DNA from: Weissella diestrammenae
GTDB lineage: Bacteria > Bacillota > Bacilli > Lactobacillales > Lactobacillaceae
Length of the DNA stretch: 64,000 bases
NCBI RefSeq assembly: GCF_014397255.1
Contig: NZ_CP060724.1
Coordinates: 1,426,001 to 1,490,000 of the forward strand
Direction of reading: 5' to 3'
The notes beneath the pieces were generated by a model. That model saw nothing but the letters and a program-made list of their open reading frames with translations, searched no databases and was not told the DNA's origin. This document shows positions 55,679 through 64,000 of the stretch, in pieces (positions within the stretch are counted from its first letter, which is position 1; each line of letters begins with the position of its first letter). The translations under genes were made by a program, and so were the position numbers.

Positions 55679-55995
55679 AAAAGTATCAAAAAGCGGGTTT
55701 TACGTTAATTGAAGTCGTAACAGCACTTTTTATTGTTGGGTTACTGATGTTATTGATGCTGCCAAATATTAATCGAATCAAAGCTATTGCAAATCAATAT
55801 CAAGCATCTGCCATGCAGCAAACGATTCGGGGACAAATTAATTTGTTCGAGCTTGCGCATCCTGATGATTTACCGGTGACAAAAGAAAAATTAATTGCTA
55901 GAGAATATTTAACCCAAGAGCAAGGCAAGCGTATGCTTGCCTTGAAATTAGAAATTGATGACAACGGTGATGTGAATACTCGTGAAAAAAAATAA
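55672..55995 (+). CDS. comGC: Major competence pilin ComGC
   Basis: Main subunit of the transformation pilus. The type IV prepilin site is AGFTLIEVVTALFIVG, cut after Gly and methylated by ComC. 107 residues. The start is TTG 55672, with GGGGGAA at good distance and overlapping comGB by 7 bases; the frame extends further upstream but only inside comGB. Followed by a GTG-started comGD. Confidence 0.92.
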   Translation: MVKKYQKAGFTLIEVVTALFIVGLLMLLMLPNINRIKAIANQYQASAMQQTIRGQINLFELAHPDDLPVTKEKLIAREYLTQEQGKRMLALKLEIDDNGDVNTREKK

Positions 55996-56395
55996 GATAT
56001 TGAAGAGAGCTGGCTTCACGCTGATCGAAACTATGGTTGTCTTGATTCTGGTCTCAGTTATGAGTGGTAGTATACTATTATTTTCAGTCAATCAATCAGG
56101 TCAAAATTGGTATCGTTTTTCCCAAGATTTGCGATTGGAAGTTGATCGCTTACGTTGGTGTGGTCGGCCACAGAAAATTTATTGTCGGCACAACAGTATA
56201 GAAGCCTATTTACGATCTACAGATGGTTTGACACGGATTCAATTGCCTACAGGTTGGGTATCAATTCGTGGTCAAATTAGTATCACTCATCAAGGATGGG
56301 TCAGTCCCGGGACAATGGTGTTTAGACATAGTAAAACAAATGAATACAAGAAAATCATTTTTTCGTTTGGATGGGGTGAATTTAGAATTGACTAG
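55982..56395 (+). CDS. comGD: Minor competence pilin ComGD
   Basis: 137 residues. Short basic leader, then prepilin site RAGFTLIETMVVLILVS. The start is GTG 55982, overlapping comGC by 14 bases. The C-terminal domain is beta-rich, as in minor pseudopilins that initiate the pilus. Confidence 0.88.
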   Translation: MKKNKILKRAGFTLIETMVVLILVSVMSGSILLFSVNQSGQNWYRFSQDLRLEVDRLRWCGRPQKIYCRHNSIEAYLRSTDGLTRIQLPTGWVSIRGQISITHQGWVSPGTMVFRHSKTNEYKKIIFSFGWGEFRID

Positions 56396-56585
56396 GCGAC
56401 ATGGTTATATATTATTAGATTGTATTGTTGCATTTGCTTGTATCTGTGGCAGTGTTGCTGTGTATTATGAAATAAATGAAATATATTTTACACGTCAAAA
56501 TCATCAAAATTTTGAGCGACGCCGTCTCCAAGAAAAACTCTGTGAAGCACGTTCAAAATGGATTATGCTGCATGTTGAAAAATAA
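56388..56585 (+). CDS. comGE: Probable minor pilin ComGE
   Basis: A short frame overlapping comGD. It has a prepilin-like start RRHGYILLDCIVAFACICGS, with Tyr in place of Phe after the Gly. No ATG is available; TTG 56388 (65 residues) has GGGG 12 bases upstream, and GTG 56376 is an alternative. Position between comGD and comGF supports the call. It is shorter than most ComGE proteins. Confidence 0.7.
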   Translation: MTRRHGYILLDCIVAFACICGSVAVYYEINEIYFTRQNHQNFERRRLQEKLCEARSKWIMLHVEK

Positions 56586-57081
56586 AAAAGCATTTACTTT
56601 GGTAGAATGCATGGCTGCATTATTGGTGATGGGTATCATCGGACATACAGTGATTATCCTAATGCGAAGTGTAAATCAGTTGACAACCAGAATTATGACA
56701 CAATTATCGACTGGAAGAGTTGATCGATTTGTCGATGATTTAAATGGCTTTATGTTTGATTTTGCATATGTTGATCAATCACAGAAACAATCGTTTGGTG
56801 AGGCTAAATTGTATTCTCTTGCAAAACGTCAGTATTATTATTTGGTAAATCGACCTAATGGCTTATCTCTAGTTAGTTCGGAAGGCGGGCATTTGCCAGT
56901 ATTGAACGGAATACATGTAACAAAGTGGACATATAATCAACAGACGCTAAAACATGATGTGATATTTAAATACCAAAGGCCAATTTTTAATCGATTAGAA
57001 ATGGGAAGGAATAAGCAATCTGATTTGTTATGCCAAGAAATACCACGGACATTTTCTTTACCAGTGGTGGCGGAAGACTAA
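56572..57081 (+). CDS. comGF: Minor competence pilin ComGF
   Basis: 169 residues from ATG 56572, inside the end of comGE, with only a weak site. Prepilin-like N-terminus KAFTLVECMAALLVMGIIGH, although the residue at the cut is Ala, not Gly. The C-terminal half with YLVNRPNGLSLVS resembles ComGF. Position fits. Confidence 0.82.
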   Translation: MLKNKKAFTLVECMAALLVMGIIGHTVIILMRSVNQLTTRIMTQLSTGRVDRFVDDLNGFMFDFAYVDQSQKQSFGEAKLYSLAKRQYYYLVNRPNGLSLVSSEGGHLPVLNGIHVTKWTYNQQTLKHDVIFKYQRPIFNRLEMGRNKQSDLLCQEIPRTFSLPVVAED

Positions 57082-57100
57082 AAAGAAAAGGAAAGGGTGT

Positions 57101-57295
57101 CTGAGTGCATCATTTTGTTTATTAATCGCCACACTACTTATACTAATTAGTATCTACGTTGGTTGGGAGCAAAAACAATATTATGCCAGTCAACAACGAT
57201 TGCGCGTTATGCAAAGTAATCTGAAAATTTATCAACAGTTGATACATGAGCATGAAATGGGACGTTGCTGGTATTGCTATAAACTAAAAAAATGA
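57101..57295 (+). CDS. ComGG-like reading frame with no ordinary start codon
   Basis: In a frame open from 56999 and ending at TGA 57293-57295 the sequence encodes a basic stretch WWRKTKKKRKG, one membrane segment CLLIATLLILISIYVGW and a Gln-rich tail. This is what the last comG gene should look like. But the frame has no ATG, GTG or TTG. CTG 57101, eight bases after AAAGGA, is the best placed candidate. It may start at a rare codon, or be a decayed gene. Its stop overlaps ATG 57292. Confidence 0.5.
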   Translation: MSASFCLLIATLLILISIYVGWEQKQYYASQQRLRVMQSNLKIYQQLIHEHEMGRCWYCYKLKK

Positions 57296-57333
57296 CTACA
57301 CTTATCTCTATGAGTTATCAAAGGAGAAATATT

Positions 57334-58338
57334 GTGTTTGAACAAATTGAAAATACAGTGAATTCACTGAAGTCATTACAAAAAACAATTGAAACGCGTT
57401 TGGATTTATCAGCTATTGATACATTGATCGTTATTTTTAGTCAAATGCTAGGGCAAGATGATGAAACATTGCAACTTTTAGACGCACAGGAACGACAAAC
57501 CCTTGTTAAAGAAATTACACATTCTGGATTTGAACAATTGAATGGGCAAGATAAAAGGCAAGTCTTGCAATTTTTAATCGTTGGTACAATGTTACGTGAT
57601 GAATTACAAGCTAATTATCAAATTACACCTGATTCAATTGGCATGTGGGTTGGCTTCTTTATCCAAGAATTGGTCCAAAAATCAAAGCAACAGCATCTAT
57701 TAGATATTGGTATCGGTTCGGGTAATTTAGTGGCTACAATTCAACAGGTGCTCGAAAATGAGACAACACAAATTGTCGGTGTTGATAATGACGACACGTT
57801 AATTACATTAGCCAGTGGTATGTCAGCATTGTTAGATCAAAAGTGGCAACTTAAATATGAAGATGTGGTTACCGCGACTGATGTTCATGACTTTGATATC
57901 GTCGTTGGTGATTTGCCTGTTGGATTTTATCCGCAATCGGTATCGTCGGATGACTTTCAAGTTGCTGTGGCGTCGGGCACATTAACATACAGCCACCATT
58001 TGATGATTGAAAAAGCTATCAAAAGTTTAAAGCCTGGTGGTTGGACATTTCTATTAGTACCTACCAATTTATTTGAGTCTGATCAGGCCTCAGAGCTATT
58101 GAAATGGTTACAAACAGATAATGTTTGGTTTCAAGCTTTCATTCAGTTTGCAGATAAACTCTTTGCAAATACAAGCAGTCAAAAAGCCTTGTTGGTACTG
58201 CAGAAACCAGGAGCGTTAGGACAACAGGCTCATCCTGCGTTACTAGCAAAAGTACCTGAATTGACTGATCGTTCAGGTAATGCTCGATTCATCACTGAAT
58301 TTAAGTCATGGGCACAAACTAATCAACAATCACAATAA
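57334..58338 (+). CDS. YtxK-like class I SAM-dependent methyltransferase
   Basis: Resembles B. subtilis YtxK, a DNA-methylase-like protein encoded between comG/similar genes and ackA. The SAM motif LLDIGIGSGNLVATI lies at about 124 and the target motif VVGDLPVGFYP (NPPY-type position altered to DLPV) at about 189. I favour GTG 57334 (334 residues), seven bases after AAGGAG, over ATG 57292, which has no site. Change of the NPPY motif suggests it may not methylate DNA; substrate unknown. Confidence 0.82.
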   Translation: MFEQIENTVNSLKSLQKTIETRLDLSAIDTLIVIFSQMLGQDDETLQLLDAQERQTLVKEITHSGFEQLNGQDKRQVLQFLIVGTMLRDELQANYQITPDSIGMWVGFFIQELVQKSKQQHLLDIGIGSGNLVATIQQVLENETTQIVGVDNDDTLITLASGMSALLDQKWQLKYEDVVTATDVHDFDIVVGDLPVGFYPQSVSSDDFQVAVASGTLTYSHHLMIEKAIKSLKPGGWTFLLVPTNLFESDQASELLKWLQTDNVWFQAFIQFADKLFANTSSQKALLVLQKPGALGQQAHPALLAKVPELTDRSGNARFITEFKSWAQTNQQSQ

Positions 58339-58384
58339 AACTTGAGTTATCATAGTTTAATCGTGGTAAAATAGAAAGAATATC

Positions 58385-58405
58385 AGGCAATCTTTGTGAT
58401 TGCCT
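58385..58405 (+). promoter_or_regulatory. Hairpin in the ackA leader
   Basis: AGGCAATC (58385-58392) and GATTGCCT (58398-58405), loop TTTGT, 36 bases before the ackA start. No T-run follows, so a terminator is doubtful; TAAAAT just upstream (about 58368) may be the -10. Confidence 0.45.
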
Positions 58406-58440
58406 TAAATTGTGCAGTAAATTAAAGGAGAATATGAAAT

Positions 58441-59631
58441 ATGGCTAAGACAATGGCAATTAATGCTGGCTCTTCATCATTGAAGTTCCAATTGATTGAA
58501 ATGCCTGAAGAAAAGGTGATTGCAAAAGGACAAATTGAACGGATAGGGTTAGGGGACTCTATTTTCACACTTAAGTTTAACGGTGAAAAGTTTGAAAATA
58601 TTCTTGATATTGCAGATCATGAAGCCGGAATTTCATACATGTTAACACAATTTGAAGCACACGGTGTGATTGCAGATTTGAATGAAATTAGTGGTGTTGG
58701 TCATCGTGTGGTTGCTGGTGGTGAATGGTACAATCATTCTGTGATTGTCGATGATGACGTGATGGCAAAGTTAGAAAAGTTAATTGATTATGCACCACTT
58801 CATGAACCGGCTAATATTGCTGGCATCAAGGTGTTCCAAAAATTGTTGCCTAATGCACTTGCAGTTGCCGTGTTTGACACAGCATTCCATCAAACAATGT
58901 CACAAGAAAATTATCTATATCCATTACCTTATGAGTACTATACGAAATATGGTGCGCGTAAATATGGGGCGCATGGGACATCACATCGATACATTTCGGC
59001 GCGTGCGGCTGAAATGGTTGGTAAACCACTAGAAGACTTGAAAATGATTACTTTGCATTTGGGTGCTGGTTCATCAATCACCGCGATTAAAGATGGTAAA
59101 TCATTTGACACATCAATGGGATTCACACCATTGGCAGGTGTGATGATGGCTACGCGAACTGGGGATGTTGATCCATCTTTGGTCTATTACATTCAAGAAC
59201 GTGAAGGCCTAACAAATGAGCAAATGTTAGATATATTGAACAAAAAGTCTGGTATGTTAGGTGTTTCAACGATTTCTGCAGATTTAAGAGACTTAAAGGC
59301 TGTTGCAGAGACGAATACCCATGCTAAATTAGCCATTGACATGTGGGAAAATCGTATTCTTCGATATATTGGTCAGTACATTGTTGAAATGGGTGGCGTT
59401 GATGCGATTGTTTTCGCAGGTGGTATTGGTGAAAACTCATTTGAACAACGTGCACACATCATCGAGAAGTTGAACTTCATGGGAATCAAGATTGATGAAT
59501 CTAAGAACCAGGTCTTCGGTGAAGAAACTGATTTGTCAGCGGCTGACTCTTCAGCAAAGGTTTTGATCGTGCCAACCAATGAAGAACTGATGATTGCTCG
59601 AGATGTTGAAGCATTGAAAACGCAACATTAA
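58441..59631 (+). CDS. ackA: Acetate kinase
   Basis: Converts acetyl phosphate and ADP to acetate and ATP. N-terminal INAGSSSLKFQLIE, catalytic Arg region GHRVVAGGEW (about 88), DTAFHQTM (about 146), GAHGTSHRYI (about 178), HLGAGSSI (about 205) and FAGGIGENS (about 323) are intact. 396 residues. AAAGGAG upstream. Follows the YtxK-like gene as in Bacillus. With NADH oxidase it lets the cell make acetate and extra ATP when oxygen is present. Confidence 0.97.
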   Translation: MAKTMAINAGSSSLKFQLIEMPEEKVIAKGQIERIGLGDSIFTLKFNGEKFENILDIADHEAGISYMLTQFEAHGVIADLNEISGVGHRVVAGGEWYNHSVIVDDDVMAKLEKLIDYAPLHEPANIAGIKVFQKLLPNALAVAVFDTAFHQTMSQENYLYPLPYEYYTKYGARKYGAHGTSHRYISARAAEMVGKPLEDLKMITLHLGAGSSITAIKDGKSFDTSMGFTPLAGVMMATRTGDVDPSLVYYIQEREGLTNEQMLDILNKKSGMLGVSTISADLRDLKAVAETNTHAKLAIDMWENRILRYIGQYIVEMGGVDAIVFAGGIGENSFEQRAHIIEKLNFMGIKIDESKNQVFGEETDLSAADSSAKVLIVPTNEELMIARDVEALKTQH

Positions 59632-59636
59632 TTAAA

Positions 59637-59670
59637 TTAAGAGCGGCAGGATTACCAGCCGTTCTTTTTT
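59637..59670 (+). terminator. Rho-independent terminator after ackA
   Basis: AAGAGCGGC and GCCGTTCTT pair around AGGATTACCA; the T-run follows. Confidence 0.88.
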
Positions 59671-59748
59671 GTTGATTTGTATCTGTTATAATATAACAAG
59701 TGAAAAATTCGAATTAACAAAATATTTATTAAAAGTGGAGGTGATTTG

Positions 59749-62166
59749 ATGCAAGTTGCAGAAATAGTCGTTGATGTGCCAACTATGCAAACAAATCGAC
59801 CATGGACCTATTTGATTCCCAAGTCGTTAATAAATATCTTGGTACCAGGTATGCGTGTTGTCGTGCCATTTGGAAACAGTAATCGACAAATTCAAGGCTT
59901 TGTTGTTACTGTGCATGAATCAACAGAAACGGCGCAATTAAAACCAGTCATTAGTGTGATTGAATTAAATCCAGTGTTAACACCCGAACTCATCCAACTT
60001 GGTAATGAATTAGCCAATCGAAATTTTGTATTCATGGTAAGTATGTATCAAGCCATGTTACCAAATGTTATGCGAGCAAAATACTCAAAACAACTTCGAC
60101 TTAATCAACCAGATGCTTTGAAACAACCTGAAGTGCAAGCTATGTTTGCTGATCGAGATTTGGTTGATTTTAATGCAGGTGATGTTGATATGGCATTACT
60201 ACCGGCATTAAAGGCTTATCAACAACAAGGTGTTTTAGATGTTGTTTATCAAGTTGACAATCGTGCCAAGGTCAAACTTGTGCGTATGATAACGCCCCTT
60301 CTGTCAACAAATGAGTATGATCAGTTACGACATGCGTTGCGGGCAACAGCAAAAAAACAAGCCCGATTGTTGACCTATTTGATGAAATTAGGTTCGAATC
60401 CTCAGTCTACGACACAGTTTGAAAAACAAGCGGGTGTGACTGCCAATGATATTAAAGTCGCAGCTCAAAAAGGTTGGGTAGAGATTGAGGAAGTTGAAGC
60501 GTATCGAATACCAAAGCTTGTTGAACCAATTAAACAGACGACCCCTTTGACGCTGAATTCTGAGCAGCAGGATGCATATGATCAAATCGTGGCGGCGGTC
60601 AATGGGCAGACTAACCACGTCTTTTTATTGGAAGGTGTGACGGGATCAGGTAAGACTGAAATATATCTACAAGTGATTGCACAAGTATTATCACAAAATC
60701 GAACGGCTCTGATGTTAGTTCCTGAAATCACTTTGACACCACAAATGGTGCACAGAGTTAAAGGGAGGTTTGGTTCAATGGTGGCCGTCATGCACTCTGG
60801 CTTATCAGATGGTGAACGATATGATGAGTGGCGACGAGTCAAACGGCATGAGGCTCAGGTTGTGATTGGTGCGCGTTCAGCAGTTTTTGCACCGCTTGAT
60901 AATATTGGAATTATTATTGTTGATGAGGAACATGAATCGTCATATAAACAAGAAGAAAATCCGCGGTATCATGCTAGAGATGTAGCGATTTTGCGGGCAA
61001 AATACCACAATGCAGTCGTGGTACTAGGTTCAGCAACGCCCTCATTGGAAAGCCGCGCGCGCGCGCAGCGTAATCGATACACTTTGCTACGTTTGACACA
61101 TCGGGCATTGGCTAACCCGTTACCGACGTCAGAAGTGGTCGACATGCGTGACGTGATTAAGCAGGGTGGTGACGATATCTTTTCAGATCAATTACTCAAA
61201 AAAATTGGGGATCGAATTGATAGAAATGAACAAAGTGTCTTAATGTTAAATCGTCGCGGATATGCCAATTTTTTGATGTGTCGGCAGTGTGGATTTGTTC
61301 CGATGTGTCCAAATTGTGATCTGGCCATGACGGTGCATCAAGATACGAAACGATTAGAATGCCACATTTGTGGTGCGAATCAGCCAATACCAAATGAATG
61401 TCCAATGTGTGGGTCAGATCGCATTCGGCCATATGGTACGGGCACTCAAAAAGTTGAAGAACAGCTACAAATTCGTTTTCCTAATGCTAGAATTATTCGA
61501 ATGGATGTTGATACGACACGAAAAAAAGGCGCCACAGATCGCTTGCTAACACAGTTTGGCCAAAAAAAAGCCGATATATTAGTCGGAACGCAGATGATAG
61601 CGAAAGGTTTAGATTTTCCAGATGTTACGTTAGTTGGTATTTTAAACGCGGATACAACACTTAATTTGCCTGATTTTAGGGCGAGTGAACGGACTTTTCA
61701 ATTAATCACCCAGGTTTCAGGACGCGCAGGTCGAGCCGATAAAAAAGGCGAAGTCGTCATTCAAACCTATAATCCGCAGCACTACGCGATTGCGCTTGCG
61801 AAACAACAGGATTATGAACGCTTCTTTAGTAAAGAAATGCAAATTCGCCATACTTGGCGCTATGCACCATATTATTATTCGGTTCAGATTAAAATATCGC
61901 ATCAATTTGAGAACCAAGTTGCTAAAGCCGCATATCAATTGGTTGAGTGGTTACGAAATAAAATAGCAGACGACACGATTATTTTTGGACCAGCGCCGAC
62001 TACTGTTCGTAGAATGAAGAACAGATATTATTATCAAATACTAATAAAATTTAAACATGATACAGGTTTAGAAAAAGCATTAACAGAACTGATGGCGGAT
62101 GCTCAAAATTTGTCAAAGGATGGTATTCAATTGGCGATTGATCGGGAACCTGTAAGTTTAATATGA
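59749..62166 (+). CDS. priA: Primosomal protein N' (replication restart helicase PriA)
   Basis: 3'-to-5' helicase that restarts stalled forks. N-terminal DNA-binding domain (about 1-200), Walker A GVTGSGKTEIY (about 296), Walker B IIVDEEHESSYK (about 388), the two zinc sites CRQCGFVPMCPNCD and CHICG...CPMCGSDRI (about 511-560), and motif VSGRAGRADKKG. 805 residues. ATG 59749 has a near-perfect GGAGGTGAT. First gene of priA-fmt-rsmB. Confidence 0.97.
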   Translation: MQVAEIVVDVPTMQTNRPWTYLIPKSLINILVPGMRVVVPFGNSNRQIQGFVVTVHESTETAQLKPVISVIELNPVLTPELIQLGNELANRNFVFMVSMYQAMLPNVMRAKYSKQLRLNQPDALKQPEVQAMFADRDLVDFNAGDVDMALLPALKAYQQQGVLDVVYQVDNRAKVKLVRMITPLLSTNEYDQLRHALRATAKKQARLLTYLMKLGSNPQSTTQFEKQAGVTANDIKVAAQKGWVEIEEVEAYRIPKLVEPIKQTTPLTLNSEQQDAYDQIVAAVNGQTNHVFLLEGVTGSGKTEIYLQVIAQVLSQNRTALMLVPEITLTPQMVHRVKGRFGSMVAVMHSGLSDGERYDEWRRVKRHEAQVVIGARSAVFAPLDNIGIIIVDEEHESSYKQEENPRYHARDVAILRAKYHNAVVVLGSATPSLESRARAQRNRYTLLRLTHRALANPLPTSEVVDMRDVIKQGGDDIFSDQLLKKIGDRIDRNEQSVLMLNRRGYANFLMCRQCGFVPMCPNCDLAMTVHQDTKRLECHICGANQPIPNECPMCGSDRIRPYGTGTQKVEEQLQIRFPNARIIRMDVDTTRKKGATDRLLTQFGQKKADILVGTQMIAKGLDFPDVTLVGILNADTTLNLPDFRASERTFQLITQVSGRAGRADKKGEVVIQTYNPQHYAIALAKQQDYERFFSKEMQIRHTWRYAPYYYSVQIKISHQFENQVAKAAYQLVEWLRNKIADDTIIFGPAPTTVRRMKNRYYYQILIKFKHDTGLEKALTELMADAQNLSKDGIQLAIDREPVSLI

Positions 62167-62175
62167 GGGAATATA

Positions 62176-63129
62176 ATGAAGACAAAAATAATTTTTATGG
62201 GGACACCGCAATTTTCAGTTGGTATCCTACAAGCACTAGTTGCACACAACGACTATGAAGTAATTGCTGTGTTAACGCAACCAGATCGGCCAGTGGGTCG
62301 GAAAAGAGTATTAAAGCCATCACCAGTGAAAGAAGCAGCGTTGGCTGCTAATATACCGGTATTTCAACCAGCTAAATTAAGTGGTTCTGATGAGTTGTTA
62401 CAAATGATCGCCCTTGAGCCTGATATTATTATTACGGCGGCTTATGGTCAGTTTTTACCAGCTAAACTATTAAATGCTGCAAAAATTGGCGCAATTAACG
62501 TTCACGCATCGCTACTACCAAAATATCGTGGTGGCGCACCCATTCAATATGCATTATTAAATGGGGATGCCAAGACTGGTGTATCAATTATGTATATGGT
62601 TAAGGAGATGGATGCTGGTGACGTGTTGGCACAGTCTGAACTACCGATCGAGCCTGAAGATAATACTGGGACATTATTTGAAAAGTTATCGGTGTTAGGT
62701 CGGGATTTACTGCTTAAAACGCTGCCCAGTTTGATCGACGGTACTAATGAAGCAGTGCCACAGGATATAACACAGGTAACTTTTTCGCCAACTATTCAAC
62801 CAAATGAAGAAATAATCGATTTTTCAAAATCAGCTAATCAAATTATCAATCAAGTTCGTGCGCTATATCCAGCACCAATTGCACATACTATGATCAAGAA
62901 TGTACGGACAAAAATTCAAAAAGCACATTTGATTGATGAAACCACGACACTTCCTGCAGGCAGTGTCGTAAAAAAAGATAAAAGGCAATTGTGGTTGGCA
63001 ACTGGTGATGGACACATTATTGCGATAGATGAAATTCAACCGGCCGGAAAAGCAAAAATGCCGATATCTGCCTATTTAAATGGCCATGCTAATTTTACTG
63101 AAGGTGAGCAAGTGATAACAAATGAGTAA
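62176..63129 (+). CDS. fmt: Methionyl-tRNA formyltransferase
   Basis: Formylates initiator Met-tRNA using 10-formyltetrahydrofolate. Core motifs IIFMGTPQFSVGIL (about 4-17) and INVHASLLPKYRGGAPIQ (about 107-124, with the catalytic Asn and His). C-terminal OB-like domain complete. 317 residues. Nine bases after priA; overlaps rsmB by 8 bases. Confidence 0.97.
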   Translation: MKTKIIFMGTPQFSVGILQALVAHNDYEVIAVLTQPDRPVGRKRVLKPSPVKEAALAANIPVFQPAKLSGSDELLQMIALEPDIIITAAYGQFLPAKLLNAAKIGAINVHASLLPKYRGGAPIQYALLNGDAKTGVSIMYMVKEMDAGDVLAQSELPIEPEDNTGTLFEKLSVLGRDLLLKTLPSLIDGTNEAVPQDITQVTFSPTIQPNEEIIDFSKSANQIINQVRALYPAPIAHTMIKNVRTKIQKAHLIDETTTLPAGSVVKKDKRQLWLATGDGHIIAIDEIQPAGKAKMPISAYLNGHANFTEGEQVITNE

Positions 63130-64000
63130 AGGGAATAATACAAAAATTGCAACTTGGGAGATGACTAACGCACGTGCAATGGCTATTCGCGCGTTAGAGA
63201 AAGTGCGTCAAGGTGCGTACTCAAATCTTCAATTGAATCAAGTGATTCAAACCGCAAAACTAGATGAACGGGACGTCCATTTATTAACAACGCTTGTTTA
63301 TGGCGTGATTCAACATCGTTTAACTTTAGAATACTGGTTGGCCCCATTTGTTCGGGGAAAAATTGATCCTTGGGTCAAAGAATTGTTGATGAGTGCAGTC
63401 TTTCAAATGGAATATTTGGATAAAGTGCCAACACATGCAATTTTTGATGAAGCAATTCAAATCGCAAAACGCCGTGGACATGATGGTGTTCGAAAATTTG
63501 TAACCGGTGTATTGCACGCAATTGAACGTCAAGGATTAGCTGATTTGAATGAAATTGAGGACCCAATTGAACGTTTATCAATTCAGGCGTCACTCCCAAT
63601 TTGGTTGATTAATCAATTGCAGTTAGAGCTTGGAATGGAAAAGACAGTTTCAATCACTGAGAAAATTAATCAAGCCCCTGCACAATCGGCTCGAGTCAAT
63701 TTGGCGCTTACAACACCAGAGTTGGCTACTGAGCAATTAAAAAAAGAGGGTTTTGAAGTAACACCATCTCAGGTCTCGCCTGATGCATTACGGTTAAATC
63801 ATGCTCACGTTGCATCTTCTCAAGCGTTTATTAATGGGTTAGTGACATTACAGGATGAATCGGCAATGTTGATGGTACCTAATTTAGGTTTGACACCTAA
63901 TTCGGTGGTTCTCGATGCGGCAGCTGCGCCTGGAGGAAAAACAACTCAAATTGCAACGTATTTATCAGCTGAGCTTGGTGGACGGGTTGATGCACTTGAT
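63122..64000 (+). CDS. rsmB: 16S rRNA (cytosine967-C5)-methyltransferase RsmB, 5' part
   Basis: Starts at ATG 63122 inside the end of fmt and is still open at the window edge (293 codons). The first 150 residues are the NusB-like RNA-binding domain (ARAMAIRALEKVRQGAYSN, LTTLVYGVIQHRLTLEYWL). SAM motif I VLDAAAAPGGKTTQIATYL appears at about 263, where one Cys/Pro position of the usual DACAAPGGK is Ala. The catalytic Cys motifs lie beyond the edge. priA-fmt-rsmB is the standard Firmicute order. Confidence 0.93.
   Translation, partial: MSKGNNTKIATWEMTNARAMAIRALEKVRQGAYSNLQLNQVIQTAKLDERDVHLLTTLVYGVIQHRLTLEYWLAPFVRGKIDPWVKELLMSAVFQMEYLDKVPTHAIFDEAIQIAKRRGHDGVRKFVTGVLHAIERQGLADLNEIEDPIERLSIQASLPIWLINQLQLELGMEKTVSITEKINQAPAQSARVNLALTTPELATEQLKKEGFEVTPSQVSPDALRLNHAHVASSQAFINGLVTLQDESAMLMVPNLGLTPNSVVLDAAAAPGGKTTQIATYLSAELGGRVDALD

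Noticed and set aside
57292-57333. ATG 57292 as start of the YtxK-like gene
   Set aside because: No ribosome site; GTG 57334 has AAGGAG at ideal distance and better matches the family N-terminus. The ATGA overlap with the comGG frame keeps it as an alternative.
1-64000. Mobile elements, prophage, CRISPR arrays, defence islands
   Set aside because: No transposase, integrase other than XerC, phage structural gene, direct-repeat array or restriction gene was seen; the gene order is typical housekeeping.

Overview
The window looks like core chromosome from a low-GC Gram-positive lactic acid bacterium, most likely a Weissella/Leuconostoc-type member of the Lactobacillaceae. This rests on protein resemblance, a compact AT-rich gene order, a NADH oxidase, a SufCDSUB cluster, DnaB/DnaI-type replication loaders, a ComG operon, and a LysM protein with a Ser/Ala/Pro linker. 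The genus is an inference. I see no rRNA, tRNA, CRISPR array, insertion sequence or prophage. Almost every gene reads left to right; only the HIT gene and a small coiled-coil gene at 5.0-5.7 kb read leftward.

Layout. 0-5 kb: a broken gene end, a MarR regulator with a BmrA/LmrA-type exporter, then uvrB. 5-8.2 kb: hit divergent from ecsA-ecsB-trmB. 8.6-11.7 kb: topA-xerC. 11.9-16.8 kb: an aldose epimerase, then mutM-coaE-dnaB-dnaI. 16.8-18.7 kb: a YibE/F membrane pair. 18.9-21.1 kb: a CovR/ArlR-like two-component system. 21.2-22.5 kb: NADH oxidase between inverted cre-like sites. 22.9-27.9 kb: sufC-sufD-sufS-sufU-sufB and a sufT-like gene. 28.3-30.7 kb: an unknown membrane protein, then a second MarR gene with a phosphodiesterase. 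31.0-32.8 kb: two DegV genes. 32.9-37.1 kb: ypmR-ypmS-yozE-like genes, rbgA-rnhB and dprA. 37.5-40.7 kb: an orphan GT-C-like membrane protein and a T-box-controlled NhaC-type antiporter. 40.8-46.2 kb: ruvA-ruvB-queA-tgt-yajC, then dinB. 46.3-51.4 kb: a DHH phosphoesterase, DEAD-box helicase, YitT protein, tautomerase and glpK. 51.7-53.6 kb: a LysM/CAP wall protein and a YebC regulator. 53.8-57.3 kb: comGA to a doubtful comGG. 57.3-64 kb: a YtxK-like methyltransferase, ackA, and priA-fmt-rsmB running off the end.

The genes cover DNA repair and recombination (uvrB, mutM, dinB, ruvAB, rnhB, topA, xerC, priA), transformation (comG, dprA), tRNA/rRNA modification and translation start (trmB, queA, tgt, fmt, rsmB, rbgA), Fe-S cluster assembly (suf) and redox/acetate metabolism (nox, ackA).

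I did not find one large new system. The points most worth a second look are: a tRNA-guanine transglycosylase that has lost all three zinc cysteines but kept the histidine; a T-box leader in front of an antiporter-like transporter; a 28-bp palindrome with a LexA-box core before a wall-protein gene although the SOS-type genes here have no such box; two MarR genes each with a long inverted repeat at its own promoter; a SufD lacking much of its N-terminal region; and a comGG reading frame with no ordinary start codon.
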